64,000 nt of DNA. Source: Alkaliphilus sp. B6464 (GTDB taxonomy: Bacteria; Bacillota; Clostridia; Peptostreptococcales; Natronincolaceae). A program made the translations under genes and the position numbers. The stretch lies in assembly GCF_018141165.1 (NCBI RefSeq), contig NZ_CP058557.1, positions 558,001-622,000 of the forward strand. Direction: 5' to 3'. Below are positions 47,004 through 56,307 of this stretch, in pieces. The stretch's first letter is position 1, and each line of letters opens with the position of its first letter. The notes under the pieces are model-generated. The model did no database searches. It had not been told where the DNA came from and saw nothing but the letters and a program-made list of their open reading frames with translations.

Positions 47004-48073
47004 GCTATTATCACATCCAATTTAGGTATGCTATTAGATTCCAATACTAAATTCTGCTGTGCTCCGTTTATAGATGTATCTTGAATATCGAGAATTCCAG
47101 TAATATCAAGAAGTCTTACTTCTATTTGGCTTATACGAACTACTAAATTACTATTATCAGCCCATTCTTTAGCTAAATCGTTATAATATTCGTTTATTTT
47201 AGCTTCAACATAAGGTTTTATATCTTCCCATACATATCCATCTTGGAAGGTTATATTAGTAGTTATATTAGTTAATGTTTCGGATACTCCCTCTACAGTT
47301 ACCTTATGTCCTATAGGAGCTATGCCTACACCTTGTCCAGAGTTATCAATTGGATCTATTATAGTTTGTACTGTGCTGATTAATGATGTAGAAGGCACTT
47401 TAAATTCACTGTCTATTATGGTGAGTTTTACACTACCACCACCATTCCACACAGGATATACCTTTACTCCACCTACACCTTGTATCTTATTTATCTTGTC
47501 TTTATAATCTGCAATATTACCACCAAAAGCCTCAGACTCAAGAGAATTAAAATATCTCTGCCTTAAACTTTCTGTTTCTTCCTCATCTTCACCTGGGATT
47601 AATATTTCAGTTAACTCCGCGGTTGCAAGACGTGGTATATACTCAATAGGAATAATACTTCCAAAATACTGATTACCTATACTTCCAGCAGTTTCACATT
47701 CCATCTTGTATTGACCTATTTCTATTTTTTCTATTGCAACATAATTAAGATTATCTAGAGAAAGTCGACTCCCTATAGGAATATCAAAGAAATTACCATC
47801 ACTGTTTTTAAATACACCTTTTAGTACTGTTTTAGTAGCAGGATTAGGATTTATACCTCGCTCTGCTGCTCTTCTTATTAAATATTTTCTAGATGCTGTA
47901 TCTGCAAAAGTTTCATTGAGTATTACATCCATTTGTATATATGCCATAGCTAATTCTGCAGCTGCAGGAGCTAAAGCATCATATATAATAGATCCTTCTC
48001 TTTTATCCACATTATTAGGAACTCGTGCTAACATTCTCCCAAGTATTGCTTCGAAGGTTTGCTTTTCATACAA
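47000..48073 (-). CDS. Baseplate J-like protein (XkdT)
   Basis: 357 residues of the baseplate J / gp47 family: N-terminal helix with NNVDKREGSIIYDALAPAAAELA, YIQMDVILNETFADTASRKYL, and the central RAAERGINPNPATKTVLKG segment. Forms the wedge ring of the contractile baseplate. Overlaps XkdS by eight bases and XkdU by four. Confidence 0.93.
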   Translation of the reverse strand: MYEKQTFEAILGRMLARVPNNVDKREGSIIYDALAPAAAELAMAYIQMDVILNETFADTASRKYLIRRAAERGINPNPATKTVLKGVFKNSDGNFFDIPIGSRLSLDNLNYVAIEKIEIGQYKMECETAGSIGNQYFGSIIPIEYIPRLATAELTEILIPGEDEEETESLRQRYFNSLESEAFGGNIADYKDKINKIQGVGGVKVYPVWNGGGSVKLTIIDSEFKVPSTSLISTVQTIIDPIDNSGQGVGIAPIGHKVTVEGVSETLTNITTNITFQDGYVWEDIKPYVEAKINEYYNDLAKEWADNSNLVVRISQIEVRLLDITGILDIQDTSINGAQQNLVLESNSIPKLDVIIA

Positions 48074-48476
48074 TATTATTCATCCTCCTTTCTACCTGCA
48101 CATCTCCAAAAACTGTATTTACTGTAAAGGTTACAGACACATCCCCTTTATTAGAACTGAACACAAAATTATCTATGGAATTTATCCTATCATCTTGAAG
48201 AAGTGCTTCTGTTATTCTTCTCTCCAGATCAGAATATACAAAGTCTTTAGGTTTTCCAAATAAATCTTCAAGCTCTATTCCATAATTCCAGCTATATATT
48301 GCATAATTATATCTTTCTGTAAAGATAATCTTATATATAGCCTGCTTAATAGCTTCAATACCATCTGTATATCCTAATATTTTCTTCTTGTCTAAATCTA
48401 ATCTATAGGTATTGCTTGGTTGTTCTACAACTTCAAAGCCTATATCATTATCAATTACAGTATTTTTTGGTATCAT
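48066..48476 (-). CDS. Baseplate wedge protein XkdS-like (DUF2634, gp25 type)
   Basis: 136 residues. DUF2634 features: an N-terminal SNTYRLDLDKKKILGYTDG, then AIKQAIYKIIFTERYNYAIYSWNYG and LERRITEALLQDDRINSI. Equivalent to gp25/gpW wedge proteins that anchor the sheath to the baseplate. Four-base overlap with the DUF2577 gene. Confidence 0.9.
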   Translation of the reverse strand: MIPKNTVIDNDIGFEVVEQPSNTYRLDLDKKKILGYTDGIEAIKQAIYKIIFTERYNYAIYSWNYGIELEDLFGKPKDFVYSDLERRITEALLQDDRINSIDNFVFSSNKGDVSVTFTVNTVFGDVQVERRMNNIV

Positions 48477-48832
48477 GCACTCACCACCCTATTAAGAACT
48501 ATAAACTGTTGTCCTCCTTGCACCCTTAAAAGTAAGACCATCTCTCCCACTTTAAGATTTTTATGATGGATATGTGTCTTCTTACCTATATATCCATGTT
48601 TATGTGGTTCAAGTGATCCACTTTGCTCTACTTCATCATCTACAGTAATTTCTACTTCTTCATCAATTACATTGTCTGTTAAAAGAAGAAAACTAGCTGG
48701 AATAGCTAGTCTTTGCTCAATTGTAATTACTAAAGGCTCTATGGAAGTAACAGTGCCTATTAAAGTTTTCATAGGAGAAGCAGTATCTACTGCCTCAACT
48801 CCTGCTCTTTTCATCAATTTTAATAGCTGCAT
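48473..48832 (-). CDS. XkdR-like protein (DUF2577)
   Basis: 119 residues, OB-like beta domain with a His-rich stretch (HKHGYIGKKTHIHHKNL) and the characteristic end GEMVLLLRVQGGQQFIVLNR. DUF2577 proteins are baseplate parts of PBSX-type tails, possibly at the spike tip; the histidines might hold a metal as in other spike tips, which is inference. Adjacent to the hub gene without gap. Confidence 0.88.
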   Translation of the reverse strand: MQLLKLMKRAGVEAVDTASPMKTLIGTVTSIEPLVITIEQRLAIPASFLLLTDNVIDEEVEITVDDEVEQSGSLEPHKHGYIGKKTHIHHKNLKVGEMVLLLRVQGGQQFIVLNRVVSA

Positions 48833-49779
48833 TATAATCGCCCCCTTAGTTTTAAATCCATAAAATGCTCATTATTAGAAAATCTATGTGTAGCTCCCTC
48901 AATAAGCATATAATTTTGAATACTGATGTCTCCAATATTAGGCAAATTAATTACTAAGCTACTTCCTGCTCTGACTCTAATATCACCTATTGCATTTTTG
49001 ATACTTAAACTTTTGTTTTTTCTATTGAATAATTCAAGCAGTGTATCTGCTTTAACTTTACCATTGGTTTTTTCGTCTATTTTATCGAAATATTGAAGTC
49101 TACCCCATCTATCAATATTGTTACTGTCTTTAGCGATATAGATTTCTCTTTTTCCTGTATTCTTATTATCAAAAGCTAATTTTATTTGATTGTATACGTC
49201 ATCAAGAGAGGTTTTATAGTCAAAATCTTCAGCAGTATCTTCACCTACTACTAGGTTTATTCTCATAGACTCCATACTCTTTAAGGTTAATTCTCCAAAA
49301 TCATCATAAAGAACGTAAAGCTTTTTAGTATTATCGAAGGTAAGATTTAGAGCATCATATATAATATCAAAGAAGGTTTCATTATCTCTAAGTCTTTCGG
49401 CAATTACATATCCTGTATCTTCAATATCTCCTAGCTCAAGGTTCTGATCTGATGCAATCATTTTAACTACATCAGAGGCCTTTTTGTCTTTATAGACATA
49501 GGTGTCTTTATACTTTAAATACCTTAGCTGATCATATGCTGTAACTTTTATAATCTGATCTTTGTTCCTTGTCTTATCCCATACGTAACCCAAGAATACA
49601 TTCTCACCATTCATTTTAAAGCTTACTCGGTTACCTTCTTGAAAATTAATTACATCATCTTTTAAAACATTGAATTCTAATTTTCCGGGAGAGCCTAATC
49701 TTTCAGTAGTCCAGGTAATGTCTCCTTCAATTAAAGGTACATATTTTACTCCTTCGTTCTCTATATTTAACTCATACAT
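48832..49779 (-). CDS. Baseplate hub protein (XkdQ/YqbQ)
   Basis: 315 residues, gpD/gp27-type hub. Conserved GDITWTTERLGSPGKLEFNVL at the start, VTAYDQLRYLKYKDTYVYKD in the middle and the C-terminal MDLKLRGRL. Forms the central ring under the tail tube. Short gap to the LysM gene, in the standard XkdP-XkdQ order. Confidence 0.92.
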   Translation of the reverse strand: MYELNIENEGVKYVPLIEGDITWTTERLGSPGKLEFNVLKDDVINFQEGNRVSFKMNGENVFLGYVWDKTRNKDQIIKVTAYDQLRYLKYKDTYVYKDKKASDVVKMIASDQNLELGDIEDTGYVIAERLRDNETFFDIIYDALNLTFDNTKKLYVLYDDFGELTLKSMESMRINLVVGEDTAEDFDYKTSLDDVYNQIKLAFDNKNTGKREIYIAKDSNNIDRWGRLQYFDKIDEKTNGKVKADTLLELFNRKNKSLSIKNAIGDIRVRAGSSLVINLPNIGDISIQNYMLIEGATHRFSNNEHFMDLKLRGRL

Positions 49780-49783
49780 TAAA

Positions 49784-50440
49784 TCACCTCAATTTTAAAA
49801 CCTGACCTGGAAAAATTAAATCAGGGTCCTCAATATTGTTTAAAGCAGCTATTTCTTTGTACTTGCTGCCATCTCCTAACTGCTTTTGACAAATGTCCCA
49901 TAATCTATCACCTAAAATTACCGTATATGATTTTGCTGGCTCTTTTGCAGGTCTTTTTTCTTCAATTACAGCTTTAGGTGTTTCATCATGAGAAGAAGTT
50001 TGCTCTATTTTTATAGTTTGGGTAGTATATCTCTTATATTCTTTCAATTCCAGTGAAACAACAATATCCATTCCATTGCTAGTGTCTTCTATGATACTAT
50101 AACTTTCTAAACTTACTTCCATACGTGTTATAAATAAAGAATACCCAGCAGGAGTTAGGCTATTTACTTCAAATATAAAAGGTTTTTTTTCTTTTACAAG
50201 TCTTTTAAAAAGATCTAAATAATAAAGAGGCTCTTTAAACCCATTATCGTATACAGCAAAAGGATATTTTACTGAAGGAAGTAATGCTTCGAAATTTATA
50301 TCTGTAAGCCCTGGCCCTTTCAAAATATTTGCTTCCCCAAGGTTCATTAAATCTACTTTTTTACTCTTAGTATTTATTTTACGAGTAATCTTGGAAGGTG
50401 CTACTGGAAGCCTAACACCATCAATGAGACAACTATACAT
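49784..50440 (-). CDS. LysM-domain tail protein (XkdP)
   Basis: 218 residues from the ATG at 50440 (GCGGAGGGTG before; the upstream start at 50461 has no site). N-terminal part about 1-120 is phage-specific, a proline/lysine-rich linker follows (about 145-165), and a LysM domain ends the protein (about 168-218, SYTVILGDRLWDICQKQLG). Probably links tape measure and hub. Overlaps the tape-measure gene by eight bases. Confidence 0.92.
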   Translation of the reverse strand: MYSCLIDGVRLPVAPSKITRKINTKSKKVDLMNLGEANILKGPGLTDINFEALLPSVKYPFAVYDNGFKEPLYYLDLFKRLVKEKKPFIFEVNSLTPAGYSLFITRMEVSLESYSIIEDTSNGMDIVVSLELKEYKRYTTQTIKIEQTSSHDETPKAVIEEKRPAKEPAKSYTVILGDRLWDICQKQLGDGSKYKEIAALNNIEDPDLIFPGQVLKLR

Positions 50441-52361
50441 TATAATCACCCTCCGCTTCACTATCTATTGCTTCTACTAGACGTTCTTCTATTCGTGTTA
50501 TAATACCATCAACATCAGCTGTTTCTCTTACGTCTCCGAAGCTATTAGATACTTCAAGTTTTACATCCCTAAGCACTGTTCTATCTATTACTTCTCTCTC
50601 AGCTATGTCTCTCATATACTTTAAATCTTCCTCAGAAATCTCCATGGAATCACGCATGTCTGTAGTATTGGCTGCTATTTCATCAATTCCCTCGCCTATT
50701 CCTTCTGGAACTTCAAATCCTTCAAAGACTTGAGGAGCTACTCCGCCTAGTACACCTTTTACACTAAATTTGGATCCCCAGTCATAACCTTCCTTGTAGG
50801 CCTCTCCATAGTCAACTCCATCAATTCGATAGGCACTAGCATCTAATCTATCCACCTTAATTTCTGCCTCTCCAACTAAATCATCTGTCATATTTTGAAG
50901 TTCACTTCTCCACCCAGCAACTGATGCTGCCAAATTAGAACCAAATAGTGTATCTGCTGCACCGGCTATACCCTCCAATACTCCAAGTATTGCATCCGCC
51001 ATATTAGAGAACAATCTAACAATTGAGCCTACAGGATCGTTAAATACATTTTTGAAGAATTCCGCAAAACTTAAAATAAAATTCCACAATGTAATCCCCC
51101 AAGTAATAAGAAGGTTTATTACACCTATAAATATATTTAAAACAATAGCCGCTGCCACCATCAAGACTCCTACTATCATCCCCGTAGCACTAACTGATTC
51201 CTCTGCAAACTTATTATAAATAGCTATGCCTGCATAAACCAGACCTATAAATAACATTACGATCATAGCAACTGCAGCTATAGGATTAAGAACCATAACC
51301 GCATTAAAAGCTGCTTGTGCTGCTGTCCATGCTTTAGTAACTAATTCAGCACCTTTTGTTACTGCTTCAGCACTTTTTGTTACTGCTAGATAAGTTAGTA
51401 TTGCAGCGCCAACGCTTAAAATTATTGGCTCTAATATAGACCAGTTACTAGCAAGTAAACTTATAAATTCTAATAGCGGCTGGGATACCATGATTACTTT
51501 GTTTATAACAGAAGTAAATATCTGTGCCCAAGTCATAGGCATACTCTCCAAAGCTGCATTGGTTTCATTTGCTGCACTAAACATAGCATTTTTAAAAATA
51601 TCTGCTGTTATTTGACCTTCCTGTGCCAAATTAATAACTTCTTCAGTACCTATTCCCATATAACCAGCAATCGCTTGAATTATTGTAGGTACTTCGATAA
51701 ATATACTGTTTAATTCTTCACCACTTAGAACACCTTGAGCCATTGATTGTGTTAATTGACTCATTGTGGAATCAATATCTTGTGCTGATGTGCCTGAGAT
51801 TACAAAATGTTTATTTAGCTGCTCAGTAAAAGCTATTATTTCATCATTACCGCCAAAAGCATCTTTAGCCATCGTTCCCATTTTAGCAATTGCATCAGCC
51901 ATAGCCAGATATGATCCCCTTGACCTTTCTGCGGATTGGAATATCTTTTTCTGTAATTCTTCAACTGTATTAGACTCGTCTACCATGGATGCAAGACTTG
52001 CTTTTGTAGTAGCCATTTGATCGGACAATGCCAAAATATTTTCTAAACTAAAATCAAGACCTATTGTGCCTGCCATTCCTTTAAAAATATTTAAAAGTCT
52101 ATCAGCAGCATTTTGACCATCTTTTATATCTTCATTCAAATCCTGTTGGGCTGTACTAGCATCTATTATGTACTGCTCCATCACATAGAAATTCGATATA
52201 TTGTTTGATATATTATTATTTACTGTGTTGTACAATCTTGTTGAAGTATTATTTATAGAATTGGATAACCGCAAATAATTATTATTTGTTTCATTGTATA
52301 GCTGCATATAATTACTATTTGTTTCATTATATAATTTTATAGAATTATCAACTGTTGCCAA
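50433..52361 (-). CDS. Tape measure protein (XkdO-like)
   Basis: 642 residues from a TTG at 52361 behind AAAGGGGGTGAT; the ATG at 52379 lies inside the ribosome site. N-terminal about 55 residues are an unusual Asn-rich repeat (LYNETN-S/N-NY, four or five times). Then the tape-measure domain (about 110-260, FQSAERSRGSYLAMADAIAKM), hydrophobic segments (about 300-430) and a helical end. It sets tail length; at roughly 1.5 Angstrom per residue the tail would be near 90-100 nm, short compared with most myophages and in the tailocin range. Confidence 0.92.
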   Translation of the reverse strand: MATVDNSIKLYNETNSNYMQLYNETNNNYLRLSNSINNTSTRLYNTVNNNISNNISNFYVMEQYIIDASTAQQDLNEDIKDGQNAADRLLNIFKGMAGTIGLDFSLENILALSDQMATTKASLASMVDESNTVEELQKKIFQSAERSRGSYLAMADAIAKMGTMAKDAFGGNDEIIAFTEQLNKHFVISGTSAQDIDSTMSQLTQSMAQGVLSGEELNSIFIEVPTIIQAIAGYMGIGTEEVINLAQEGQITADIFKNAMFSAANETNAALESMPMTWAQIFTSVINKVIMVSQPLLEFISLLASNWSILEPIILSVGAAILTYLAVTKSAEAVTKGAELVTKAWTAAQAAFNAVMVLNPIAAVAMIVMLFIGLVYAGIAIYNKFAEESVSATGMIVGVLMVAAAIVLNIFIGVINLLITWGITLWNFILSFAEFFKNVFNDPVGSIVRLFSNMADAILGVLEGIAGAADTLFGSNLAASVAGWRSELQNMTDDLVGEAEIKVDRLDASAYRIDGVDYGEAYKEGYDWGSKFSVKGVLGGVAPQVFEGFEVPEGIGEGIDEIAANTTDMRDSMEISEEDLKYMRDIAEREVIDRTVLRDVKLEVSNSFGDVRETADVDGIITRIEERLVEAIDSEAEGDYNV

Positions 52362-52430
52362 GCTATCACCCCCTTTCATTAAAAAATATTATAAGAAAAG
52401 TGTTAGTAATTTTAATTTCATTAAATATTT

Positions 52431-53044
52431 TTATCTCTTTGTTCTAGATTTGCTATTTATTTTTTTAGCTTCTTTTTTATCATTTTCAGCTTTAATCTGA
52501 ATAAAACCTATAATTACAGCCTTTTCTTTTCTATCTAAGTTTAAATATTGGGAGGGGAGCATTTTAAGCTTATGAAAACAATAGTAAGCATAATTAGCAT
52601 CTGCATCCCCTTCCCTTATTAGTTTTTTGCTTCTTCAACCAGTTCTTCCATTCCTACATCAAATCCATTGATTTCTTGAATATGTCTTAAAAACTCAGCA
52701 TATTCCCCTGGAAGTAGCATTTTCTTAAGTAATTCTTCAGATCCCATAGCTTTATAGCTATCTTGTAAAGCTACATCATGTAGATTCGGATATACAGTAC
52801 AAGCTACAGCTAATTTACCTAAGTATTTAGAATAATCTATTTCAGGAACAAGGATGTTCTTTTTGCCTGGTACTGGCACTTTCTTAGTACAAGCCTTTTT
52901 TATAGCCTCATCTTCATCACTGGTTATCGGTTTAATTTTCCATTCAATAGGCTTTCCATTCTCCATAAATCTTTTCGACACAACTAATTTAATATCATCT
53001 GCAATTTGAACATTATCTGCCATAAATGCGCTTAATCCACTCAT
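52431..53044 (-). CDS. Tail assembly chaperone, -1 frameshift product (G-T type)
   Basis: Translation that slips by -1 at the heptamer A AAA AAC (52622-52628) leaves the chaperone frame just before its stop and continues L-I-R-E-G-D-A-D-A-N-Y-A-Y-Y-C to a stop at 52431, adding about 65 residues. The added domain (YCFHKLKMLPSQYLNLDRKE then a lysine-rich tail) is the usual second half of this phage protein pair. It has no start codon or ribosome site of its own. Both forms help wrap the tape measure while tube protein is added. Confidence 0.85.
52619..53044 (-). CDS. Tail assembly chaperone, unshifted form (XkdN-like)
   Basis: 141 residues, XkdN family (KRFMENGKPIEWKIKPITSDE; LAVACTVYPNLHDVALQDSY; PGEYAEFLRHIQEINGFD). 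Ends at TAA 52619-52621 directly behind the slippery heptamer. GAAAGGATG ribosome site before ATG 53044. Between tube and tape-measure genes, the invariant place for this chaperone. Confidence 0.92.
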   Translation of the reverse strand: MSGLSAFMADNVQIADDIKLVVSKRFMENGKPIEWKIKPITSDEDEAIKKACTKKVPVPGKKNILVPEIDYSKYLGKLAVACTVYPNLHDVALQDSYKAMGSEELLKKMLLPGEYAEFLRHIQEINGFDVGMEELVEEAKN

Positions 53045-53138
53045 TAATTATCATCCTTTCATATTTAAAAAATCCATCCTATTACTATACTTAAACTTAC
53101 ATACTCTTTAATTGAAAAGGGTTCCAAAAGGAACCCAA

Positions 53139-53612
53139 TTATATTTTCATACCTGGTAAAATATTAAATTTTTCAGGCATCTCGAAATCTTCAAATGTAA
53201 ACTCAAAATCTTCGCTCAGGTACTCCGCTTCTGCATCAATTTTTGCTAGAATTCCACCATCAATATTGCAATCTTTTAAGATTACAGTCTGTCTTCCAAC
53301 CGCACTTGTAGGATCTTCATTCGTTATTTGCATATCGAAATAGAAATCTTGTCCTGTTTTAGCGTATCTGTATAAAAGTTCTCTAAAAATACTGGTGTTA
53401 TAATGGAAAGTAGCACTTCCTGTACCTTCCCATCCAGTAGATTTATTTCCTTTTCCAGTCCTACCTAATATAGGCACTTTAACCTTTGTTTTGCTCATCT
53501 TTACTTCGATATTAGTAGCCTGCATAAAGTTGTATCTATTTCCTTCTACAGTAATAAAACATTCTGCTAAAGAACCACTCATTGCATCCATTGCATTCAT
53601 AGTTTCAATCAT
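53139..53612 (-). CDS. Phage tail tube protein (XkdM)
   Basis: 157 residues. Tail-tube features: SLAECFITVEGNRYNFMQATNIEV, KVKVPILGRTGKGNKSTGWEGTGSATFHYNTSIF, and the acidic end LSEDFEFTFEDFEMPEKF. Forms the inner tube ejected when the sheath contracts; in a tailocin it depolarises the target membrane. Directly behind the sheath gene. Confidence 0.95.
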   Translation of the reverse strand: MIETMNAMDAMSGSLAECFITVEGNRYNFMQATNIEVKMSKTKVKVPILGRTGKGNKSTGWEGTGSATFHYNTSIFRELLYRYAKTGQDFYFDMQITNEDPTSAVGRQTVILKDCNIDGGILAKIDAEAEYLSEDFEFTFEDFEMPEKFNILPGMKI

Positions 53613-53627
53613 AATTTATCCCTCCAT

Positions 53628-54950
53628 TTATTCAACGATAGTAGTAACATACAGCTTAGTCATAGCTGTTATCGGCTTTATATACTTAGTTACTACTACT
53701 GATTTTTTATCATTTCCTGCCTCTACGGTTATATCATCCGCTTTAAAATCTTCTATGGCTGATATTTTTTGCATCTCTTTTCCTAACTCTACAATATCAT
53801 TCCAAAATGCTATTCTACCTGCATCATTGTTTTGCACCTTTCCTAGATATCTGGTGTTGAATATTAATGCTGTATCTATAGCATCTTGATCTATAGTTCT
53901 TATAACTTGGTTAGAGTTAAAATCCTCACTCTTGTCTACAGTAAAAGAAGTAAATGTATTAATATCATCTAAAACATTTACTTTATCACCTACTTTATGG
54001 AACATAAACTTACCAGTTTTTAATCCAGTTTCAAGTTCAGATTGCTTATAGTTTACATCAATAATATGCTCTCCATCATAGGACTTGTTAGCTATGGACT
54101 TGTTAACAGGACACCCTGCTGCTTGACCAGCTACCCAGTAGATTAAATCCGCTTCTTTTGCTCCTTCACCTAAAACTTTATTTTCCACAGATATGATACC
54201 TTCATAATCAGCCGCATTCTTTCTATATACTACAGTTTGGAATTTAACTCCATGTTCATCTCTCATTCTCTTAGTGAATTGAATAAATAGATCTTTAATT
54301 AAATCATCAGTACCGGCATATCCTAAAGTATTAAAGCTAAAAGCTTCTATTTTATCAAGGAATGCACTATAAGAGTCACCATCTGCAGCTCCATTAGTTC
54401 CACCTGTTAGCGAAATTCCTGCACTAACTGTAGGTGCACCAGTACCGCTGAATACAACAAAGTTATTAGCTTGTAATTCTTCAATAGTAGCTACAGTTTG
54501 CTCATCAACTTTCTTTCCTTCAAGGTAAGTAATTATATCGAATTTAGTTTCATCATCAATATTAATTTGTACTGCTACTTTAATGTCATTTCCTCTAGTC
54601 CCACCATATTTAGCTGTTATAGTTAAAGGTTCTGCTACTTTACTAGCTTTAGTTCCTCCAGAATTAATTCTATATACATATGCAGTTTTAGCACCTTTAA
54701 AAATTTCTCTTAAAGGTTTCATTTCTGGAGCTGTATATGCATATCCAAATATATCAAAACTATCTTTTTGCATATTTGCTGATTCAACAGTGATAACTTC
54801 GTTTTCAGCGCCCCAATTCAGTTCTAGAGGAATTGCAACATAACCTCTGTCACTTAGATTAGCAGAAGCTCTAGTTGCTGAAATAAAGTTAATATACGAA
54901 CCCGGTAAAATTTTATTTTGAGTTAAAAATGTACCTCCACCTAATGCCAT
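53628..54950 (-). CDS. Contractile tail sheath protein (XkdK)
   Basis: 440 residues, standard for PBSX-type sheaths. N-terminal LPGSYINFISATRASANLSDRG and RGYVAIPLELNWG, a variable central domain, and the C-terminal NTFTSFTVDKSEDFNSNQVI plus QVIRTIDQDAIDTALIFNTR, the conserved handshake region. Its presence shows that the tail is contractile (R-type), not flexible. First of the large structural genes. Confidence 0.96.
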   Translation of the reverse strand: MALGGGTFLTQNKILPGSYINFISATRASANLSDRGYVAIPLELNWGAENEVITVESANMQKDSFDIFGYAYTAPEMKPLREIFKGAKTAYVYRINSGGTKASKVAEPLTITAKYGGTRGNDIKVAVQINIDDETKFDIITYLEGKKVDEQTVATIEELQANNFVVFSGTGAPTVSAGISLTGGTNGAADGDSYSAFLDKIEAFSFNTLGYAGTDDLIKDLFIQFTKRMRDEHGVKFQTVVYRKNAADYEGIISVENKVLGEGAKEADLIYWVAGQAAGCPVNKSIANKSYDGEHIIDVNYKQSELETGLKTGKFMFHKVGDKVNVLDDINTFTSFTVDKSEDFNSNQVIRTIDQDAIDTALIFNTRYLGKVQNNDAGRIAFWNDIVELGKEMQKISAIEDFKADDITVEAGNDKKSVVVTKYIKPITAMTKLYVTTIVE

Positions 54951-54951
54951 A

Positions 54952-55143
54952 TTACTTCACCTTTCTTTCTTTAAATTTTTTCACTAAATCATCAACTTCA
55001 GCTAGTGAATATGTTTTTTCTTCTTCTAGTAGAATATTTAATATATCCTTAGCATAATTAATATTTTTGCTTCTTAAAATTTGTTCTTTTGTGAATAATG
55101 TCTTAGAACCTTCACTATTCTTTTTCTTACTCAAATGAATCAC
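54952..55143 (-). CDS. Small phage-tail locus protein, 63 aa
   Basis: Charged helical protein (SEGSKTLFTKEQILRSKN, then EEEKTYSLAEVDDLVKKF). Such a short gene regularly stands before the sheath gene in clostridial PBSX-like loci. It overlaps the preceding gene by four bases. Function unknown; it may be an assembly helper. Confidence 0.8.
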   Translation of the reverse strand: MIHLSKKKNSEGSKTLFTKEQILRSKNINYAKDILNILLEEEKTYSLAEVDDLVKKFKERKVK

Positions 55144-55586
55144 CCTTTCGTTTTGCTCAATTGTTCAAATTCTCCCATAAACTCGTGTTTATTAGAAGTT
55201 TTTAGTATTTGGAAGTTAAATTCTATAGAAAAACTCAATTCTGCATCGGTTACCTCTAAGCTCATTTTACTGCCTCTCAATAGCACATCATTACTTTCAA
55301 TGTACTCTAGGCAATTTAAAAGTTTATCTCCTACTTCATCACATTGAGCCAGTTCACTTCCGTTTTTTCTAGGATAAAATTTTATTACAAAGGAATTGTT
55401 CTTGTAATATCTTTGTCCTATCTTATGAATCTGAGAAGATTTAACATGCCTAATAAAAAAAGCAGGTAGATTTAAATCCTGCTTAGTTTCTTCCATTTCA
55501 GTATAAATAGAATATTCTTCTCCAAATACGGTCTCTAGCCTTTTATTAATACCAACTTTAATATCTTCAATTCTAGTCAGTGTCAA
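55140..55586 (-). CDS. Tail terminator-like protein
   Basis: 148 residues if started at the TTG 55586 or two codons later at a CTG (55580). AAGGAGGTG ends only a few bases before, whereas the ATG at 55664 gives a non-family N-terminus. The body (IEDIKVGINKRLETVFGE, LPAFFIRHVKSSQIHKIGQR, YKNNSFVIKFYPRKNG) matches the phage tail terminator family of Clostridia, which caps the head-proximal end of the tube. In a headless particle this cap would close the tail. Confidence 0.8.
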   Translation of the reverse strand: MTLTRIEDIKVGINKRLETVFGEEYSIYTEMEETKQDLNLPAFFIRHVKSSQIHKIGQRYYKNNSFVIKFYPRKNGSELAQCDEVGDKLLNCLEYIESNDVLLRGSKMSLEVTDAELSFSIEFNFQILKTSNKHEFMGEFEQLSKTKG

Positions 55587-55660
55587 ACACCTCCTTAAGA
55601 TATCTAGCATTACTTTTCTAACTGTAAATATATGCTTCATTTTTATGAATATAGTAATTA

Positions 55661-56041
55661 TCAATCAAGTAGAAAATCTAGCATAGCTTTTGCAGTCTTT
55701 ATACTTTTTATCTTTTGATCTCTTAAATAAATTTCTGTCAATTTTTCTTTTTGTAATGCATCAATCTTGCTTTCATAACATTCTTTATTAATTTTGTTTA
55801 ATTCCTCTAATGCCATTATTTTAGTTACTAATTCTTCCTTTTCTGTAGCTTTAATCTTTAACTTGTTGATTTGATTCTCTTTGTTTTCTACTATCAGCTT
55901 TAATTCTTTATATTTGCTATTTACCTCTGTAAATCGCCATATAGGCACATATTTATCTTTAATAGTAGATTTGTGAATCTCCAATACTTGTTTTGCTACT
56001 TCGTTTGTAACTCCTAACTTTAATAATTGCTGTAATGTCAT
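55661..56041 (-). CDS. Shortened GP20-type scaffold-like protein
   Basis: 126 residues, mostly coiled coil. After a short N-terminal part (LLKLGVTNEVAKQVLEIHKS) it shows the phage minor structural GP20/scaffold pattern (KYVPIWRFTEVNSKYKELK, a long K/E/I coil, YESKIDALQKEKL), but it ends early at about two thirds of the usual length, with KSIKTAKAMLDFLLD fused where the longer family end would be. Scaffolding is useless without a capsid, so it is a remnant or has been reused in the tailocin. Ribosome site GGAGAAAT before ATG 56041. Confidence 0.65.
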   Translation of the reverse strand: MTLQQLLKLGVTNEVAKQVLEIHKSTIKDKYVPIWRFTEVNSKYKELKLIVENKENQINKLKIKATEKEELVTKIMALEELNKINKECYESKIDALQKEKLTEIYLRDQKIKSIKTAKAMLDFLLD

Positions 56042-56169
56042 TATTATTTCTCCTTTTAAATTTACGCTTTTTTACGTGGGTATCGTCCACGAATTAAATA
56101 TGATTTATCATAAGCTTTGATTGTAGAGCTTATAATTGTTTGATGTTTTCATTTGCCTTTTATTTAATT

Positions 56170-56298
56170 TAGATAATAAAAATCCCCGCTATATTTAGCA
56201 GGGCATCTAATTATAATAAGTCTTGTACATCTCTTTTTCATACTATCATATTAACACGATTTTTCTGACATTGTAATGACATGTTATTATTAAATTAT
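56170..56298 (-). repeat. Tandem control element, copy A
   Basis: 129-bp unit repeated at 56308-56436 (offset 138, roughly a dozen mismatches by eye). In the direction of the tail genes it holds two TGTCA words (ATGTCATTACAATGTCA), a GTTAATATGATAGTATG segment, TTATTATAAT and then the hairpin CCCTGCTA/TAGCGGGG (56184-56203) with ATTTTTATTA. It looks like an activator site, a -10 and an immediate terminator in a row. Confidence 0.8.
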
Positions 56299-56307
56299 AA
56301 TTTAACC

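Noticed and set aside
53491-53889. 132-codon + strand frame in the tail region
   Set aside because: Antisense to tube and sheath genes that show clear family motifs.
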